64,000 nucleotides of DNA, from contig NZ_BNJG01000002.1 in assembly GCF_016587375.1 (NCBI RefSeq), positions 1,302,001 through 1,366,000 of the forward strand, in the 5' to 3' direction. Position 1 is the first letter of the stretch. Each line of letters starts with the position of its first letter. Below, in pieces: positions 60,843 through 64,000 of this stretch. The notes below the pieces were generated by a model. It made no database searches. It worked only from the letters and a program-made list of their open reading frames with translations, and was not told the origin of the DNA. A program made the position numbers and the translations under genes. Source of the DNA: Ktedonobacter robiniae. Its GTDB lineage: Bacteria; Chloroflexota; Ktedonobacteria; Ktedonobacterales; Ktedonobacteraceae.

Positions 60843-63200
60843 ATGGCGCAACTCGACCAGCCTCAGCTTGAACGCATGCATCGTTACTGGAATGCGGCCA
60901 ACTATCTGACTGTCGGCCAGATCTATTTGCAGGCTAATCCTCTCTTACGAGAGCCGCTTAGCCCCGAACATATCAAACCCCGCCTGCTGGGCCATTGGGG
61001 GACTTCGCCCGGTCTAAGCTTTATCTATGTCCACCTTAATCGCCTCATCAAGGAGCGCGACGCCAATATGATCTACCTGGCGGGACCTGGCCACGGTGGA
61101 CCCGCTATCGTGGCCAATGTCTACCTGGAGGGCACCTATAGCGAGGTCTATCCCCATATCACACAGGATCACGATGGGATGCACAGGCTCTTCCGTCAGT
61201 TCTCGACTCCAGGCGGCATTCCCAGCCACGTCAGCGTTCCTACCCCTGGCTCCATTCACGAGGGCGGTGAGCTGGGCTATGTGCTCTCGCATGCCTTTGG
61301 CGCGGCCTTCGATAATCCTGATCTAATTGTGGCGGCGGTGATCGGCGATGGCGAGGCGGAGACCGCGCCGCTTGAGGGCGCCTGGAAGAGTCTGAGCTAT
61401 CTCAATCCTATCCGTGATGGCGCGGTCCTCCCCATCCTCCACCTCAATGGCTATAAAATCTCCAGTCCCACAGTGTTGGGGCGTGCCTCTGATGAGCGCA
61501 TTCGCAGATTAATCTCTGGCTATGGCTACGATGTGCATTTCCTGGAGGGCGATGACCCCATGCAGATGCACCACGCCTTCGCCGAGCTACTTGATACCTG
61601 CTATGAGAAGATTCGCGCCTGCCAGGAGCATGCCCGCTCACACGGCGTCCAGGGCGTGCCCCCCTGGCCCGCGATCATTCTGCGTACCCCCAAAGGCTGG
61701 ACCGGGCCAAAGGAGGTTGATGGCAAACGCATCGAGGGGACCTACCGCGCGCACCAGGTTCCCATCGACGGGGTCAAAAACAATCCAGAGCATCTGCATA
61801 TGCTCGAAGAGTGGATGCGCAGCTACCAGCCAGACGAGATCTTTGACGAGAATGGAAGGTTTATCTCCGAACTGGCGGAGCTAGCACCACAGGGCACGCG
61901 CCGCATGGGCGCCAATCCTCACGCCAATGGTGGTCTCCTGCTCCAGGATCTACATCTCCCACTCTTTACCGATTACGCCCTGGGTGTCAAGAAGCCCGCC
62001 ACGGAGCGGCATGAGTCTACGCGCCAGCTCGGCATGTGGATGCGCGACATCTTCTCCGCCAATAAAGAGCAGCAGAACTTCCGCCTCTTCTGTCCCGACG
62101 AGACCAACTCCAACCGCCTGAGCAATGTGTTTGAGGTCGAGAATCGCTGCTTCGTCGAGCCAATTATCAGCGATGATGACAATCTCTCGCCCGATGGGCG
62201 CGTGATGGAGGTCTTAAGCGAGCATCTCTGTCAGGGCTGGCTGGAGGGCTATCTCCTCACCGGACGCCATGGCATCTTCGCCACCTATGAGGCCTTCGCC
62301 ATGGTCTCGGCCTCTATGACCATCCAGCACTCCAAGTGGATGGAGGAGGGCATCAAGCTCCCCTGGCGCGCGGATATCTCCTCGCTCAATATCCTGCTGA
62401 CCTCAACCTGCTGGCGCAACGACCACAACGGGTTCAGCCACCAGGGACCCGGCCTGATCGATACCGTGCTCTCCAAGAAAGGAACCGTGGCGCGTATCTA
62501 CCTGCCACCCGATGCCAACTGCCTCCTCTCGGTGGCCGATCACTGCCTGCGCAGCCGCAACTATGTCAACCTGATTGTGATCGATAAGCAGCCCCAACTC
62601 CAATGGCTCAATATGCAAGATGCCATTGACCACTGTACACGCGGCCTCTCGACCTGGCAGTGGGCCAGCAACGACCAGGACGTTGAGCCAGACGTGGTCA
62701 TGGCCTGCGCGGGCGATATTCCCACCCTGGAGACCGTCGCGGCGGCCTGGTGGCTACGCCAGCACATCCCAGAGCTAAAAGTACGCGTGGTCAACGTGGT
62801 CGACCTGATGACGCTCTATCCCCCCTATCTCCATCCTCACGGCATGGAGGAGGCCAAATTCGTCGAGCATTTTACCGAGGACAAACCGGTCGTCTTCGCC
62901 TTTCACGGCTATCCACGCGCCGTTCACGAAATCGTGCATGGTCGCGCTAACGAGGAACGCTTCCACGTACGCGGCTTCAACGAAGAAGGCACAACCACGA
63001 CTCCCTTCGACATGGTGGTGCTCAACGGCATGAGCCGCTACCACCTCTGCATTGAGGTGTTGCGCCGCGCTCAGCGCGTTCGTGGACTCACTCCGGCCCT
63101 GATCGCTGAATGTAACGACCTACTTGCCAAGCACCATACCTACGTCCGCGCTCACCTCGAAGACATGCCCGAGATCCGCGACTGGACCTGGACCGATTAG
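60843..63200 (+). CDS. xfp: Phosphoketolase
   Basis: A 785-residue thiamine-diphosphate enzyme that splits xylulose-5-phosphate, and often fructose-6-phosphate, with phosphate to acetyl phosphate. Visible landmarks are [49 protein letters not shown], the thiamine motif [15 protein letters not shown] and [26 protein letters not shown] five bases before the ATG at 60843 sets the start. No acetate kinase or pentose genes are adjacent, but the pentose-oriented GH43 operon upstream could supply its substrate. Confidence 0.95.
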   Translation: MAQLDQPQLERMHRYWNAANYLTVGQIYLQANPLLREPLSPEHIKPRLLGHWGTSPGLSFIYVHLNRLIKERDANMIYLAGPGHGGPAIVANVYLEGTYSEVYPHITQDHDGMHRLFRQFSTPGGIPSHVSVPTPGSIHEGGELGYVLSHAFGAAFDNPDLIVAAVIGDGEAETAPLEGAWKSLSYLNPIRDGAVLPILHLNGYKISSPTVLGRASDERIRRLISGYGYDVHFLEGDDPMQMHHAFAELLDTCYEKIRACQEHARSHGVQGVPPWPAIILRTPKGWTGPKEVDGKRIEGTYRAHQVPIDGVKNNPEHLHMLEEWMRSYQPDEIFDENGRFISELAELAPQGTRRMGANPHANGGLLLQDLHLPLFTDYALGVKKPATERHESTRQLGMWMRDIFSANKEQQNFRLFCPDETNSNRLSNVFEVENRCFVEPIISDDDNLSPDGRVMEVLSEHLCQGWLEGYLLTGRHGIFATYEAFAMVSASMTIQHSKWMEEGIKLPWRADISSLNILLTSTCWRNDHNGFSHQGPGLIDTVLSKKGTVARIYLPPDANCLLSVADHCLRSRNYVNLIVIDKQPQLQWLNMQDAIDHCTRGLSTWQWASNDQDVEPDVVMACAGDIPTLETVAAAWWLRQHIPELKVRVVNVVDLMTLYPPYLHPHGMEEAKFVEHFTEDKPVVFAFHGYPRAVHEIVHGRANEERFHVRGFNEEGTTTTPFDMVVLNGMSRYHLCIEVLRRAQRVRGLTPALIAECNDLLAKHHTYVRAHLEDMPEIRDWTWTD

Positions 63201-63204
63201 CGAT

Positions 63205-63277
63205 ATAACATAGGGGTGATAGCGTGATGATGGGCTGGTTTCGCCAGCCCATCATCACGCTATCACCCCTATGTTAT
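63205..63277. terminator. 34-bp palindrome between convergent genes
   Basis: Perfect 34-bp arms (63205-63238, 63244-63277) with a 5-nt loop between xfp and the LuxR-type regulator. A diverged repeat B copy follows at 63278-63299. Confidence 0.85.
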
Positions 63278-63299
63278 GCGAAGCACCGCAGGTGCAAGC
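63278..63299. repeat. REP-like repeat B, diverged
   Basis: GCGAAGCACCGCAGGTGCAA keeps the CACC-GCA-GGTG hairpin of repeat B with compensating changes in both arms, next to a palindrome as at 5594 and 35263. Confidence 0.55.
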
Positions 63300-63982
63300 T
63301 AACGAGACAGGAGTCCTCGTTCAAGCGCGACCGCAACGGCTGAGGTACGTGAGTCGACCCCAAGCTTGGTATAAATACTGGTGAGATGCGCCCCCACCGT
63401 GCGCAGGCTGATACCAAGTTGGGCTGCAATCTCTTTGCTGCGCTCGCCACTCGCCACTCTACGCAAAACTTCTAGCTCTCTCTCGCTTAGCTCACCCTCG
63501 CCACTACTCCTGGCCCTTGGAGAGGGACGCTGCTCCTGAGAAGCATGAGAAAGCAGGCGCGCCACAATTCCCGGCTGAAGCAGCGTTTCTCCACGCGCCG
63601 CGCTCCGTATGGCCTGAAACATTGTTTCACTACTGGTGTCTTTCAGCAGATAACCGCAAGCGCCAGCACGTAGACCGCGTAACATAAGATCGTCCTCGTT
63701 ATAGGTAGTCAAAATAACGATCGCGATATGCGGCCATTGCGCCCGCAAATGAGTGATCGCCTCCAGCCCATCCATTCCTGGCATACGCAAATCCATCAAC
63801 ACTACATCGGGTTGCGCCTCTTTGACGATACGAAGAGCGCTTGCTCCATCTGCCGCCTCCCCCACCATGACAAAGCCCTCGCCCAATATCTCTAGCATCA
63901 TACGCAAGCCTTCACGCACAACCTGATGATCGTCTACAACGACGACACGGATTAGCCCCTGCTCATGCTCATTCGCTTTCAT
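63299..63982 (-). CDS. LuxR/NarL family response regulator
   Basis: A 227-residue regulator. The receiver has the acidic pair DD (17-18), D64 in VVLMDLRMPGMDGLEAI and KD in YLLKDTSSETMFQA. The C-terminal LuxR domain reads LSERELEVLRRVASGERSKE and LGISLRTVGAHLTSIYTKLG. A sensor kinase is expected just beyond the window edge, since the gene starts at 63982. Its stop lies next to a repeat B copy. Confidence 0.95.
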   Translation of the reverse strand: MKANEHEQGLIRVVVVDDHQVVREGLRMMLEILGEGFVMVGEAADGASALRIVKEAQPDVVLMDLRMPGMDGLEAITHLRAQWPHIAIVILTTYNEDDLMLRGLRAGACGYLLKDTSSETMFQAIRSAARGETLLQPGIVARLLSHASQEQRPSPRARSSGEGELSERELEVLRRVASGERSKEIAAQLGISLRTVGAHLTSIYTKLGVDSRTSAVAVALERGLLSR

Positions 63983-64000
63983 ACGTGTATATTCTTCACT

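Overview
The window looks like chromosomal DNA of a soil-type, Gram-positive-like Chloroflexota, most likely class Ktedonobacteria. This is an inference from gene content and style, not from a marker gene: lipoprotein and twin-arginine (Tat) signals with no outer-membrane genes, a two-domain CUT2 sugar transporter, CUT1 sugar transport with GH2 and GH43 glycosidases, a cytochrome P450 with its own ferredoxin and reductase, F420/FMN-type oxidoreductases, many two-component regulators, and repeat-rich intergenic DNA. No rRNA, tRNA, CRISPR array, transposase or integrase was seen.

Layout. 0-7 kb: small membrane protein, MerR regulator with a MerR-type divergent promoter and a PPOX-fold flavoprotein, a disulfide oxidoreductase, an alpha/beta hydrolase, a membrane protein with a C-terminal helix-turn-helix, and a secreted protein/PrsW pair. 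7.6-15.8 kb: RpoD-like sigma factor, luciferase-like monooxygenase, a MoxR-DUF58-DUF4129 operon, a SPL-like radical SAM protein and a DUF2267 gene that appears frameshifted. 15.9-21.5 kb: P450/reductase/ferredoxin, a TetR regulator and a berberine-bridge-type FAD oxidase. 21.7-29.3 kb: a CUT2 sugar importer with a strong LacI-type operator but only a shredded LacI remnant beside it, an aldo/keto reductase, and a small gene graveyard. 29.4-37.2 kb: UppP, a two-component system, a sulfite-oxidase-like molybdoenzyme, peptide deformylase and a PIG-L deacetylase split by a one-base homopolymer frameshift. 37.4-48.6 kb: YfhO-type membrane protein, an ArsR/CDF metal efflux pair with a clear operator, a DJ-1 operon facing a GlxA-type regulator, CsbD, MltG and a LacI regulator. 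49-55.5 kb: a complete glycan operon (substrate-binding protein, two permeases, GH2, GH43) driven by a promoter with a perfect LacI operator. 55.9-64 kb: GCS2-like protein, a GAF/PAS sensor kinase divergent from an OmpR regulator, phosphoketolase, and a LuxR-type response regulator.

The most unusual property lies between the genes. Almost every gene end carries a long, perfect or near-perfect palindrome whose arms (16-34 bp, several exactly 33-34 bp) are unrelated in sequence from site to site. Some are flanked by a short REP-like hairpin (GAGCGCCGCAGGCGCGAAG) and some have a second dispersed repeat (GCGTACGCCAG type) exactly in the loop. In addition there is a MITE-like family with termini CCATAGGCGCC and GCGATTTATCGC hairpins, two copies of which supply the stop codon of the adjacent gene. 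These repeats, the two probable frameshifts and the LacI remnant are the main points for follow-up.
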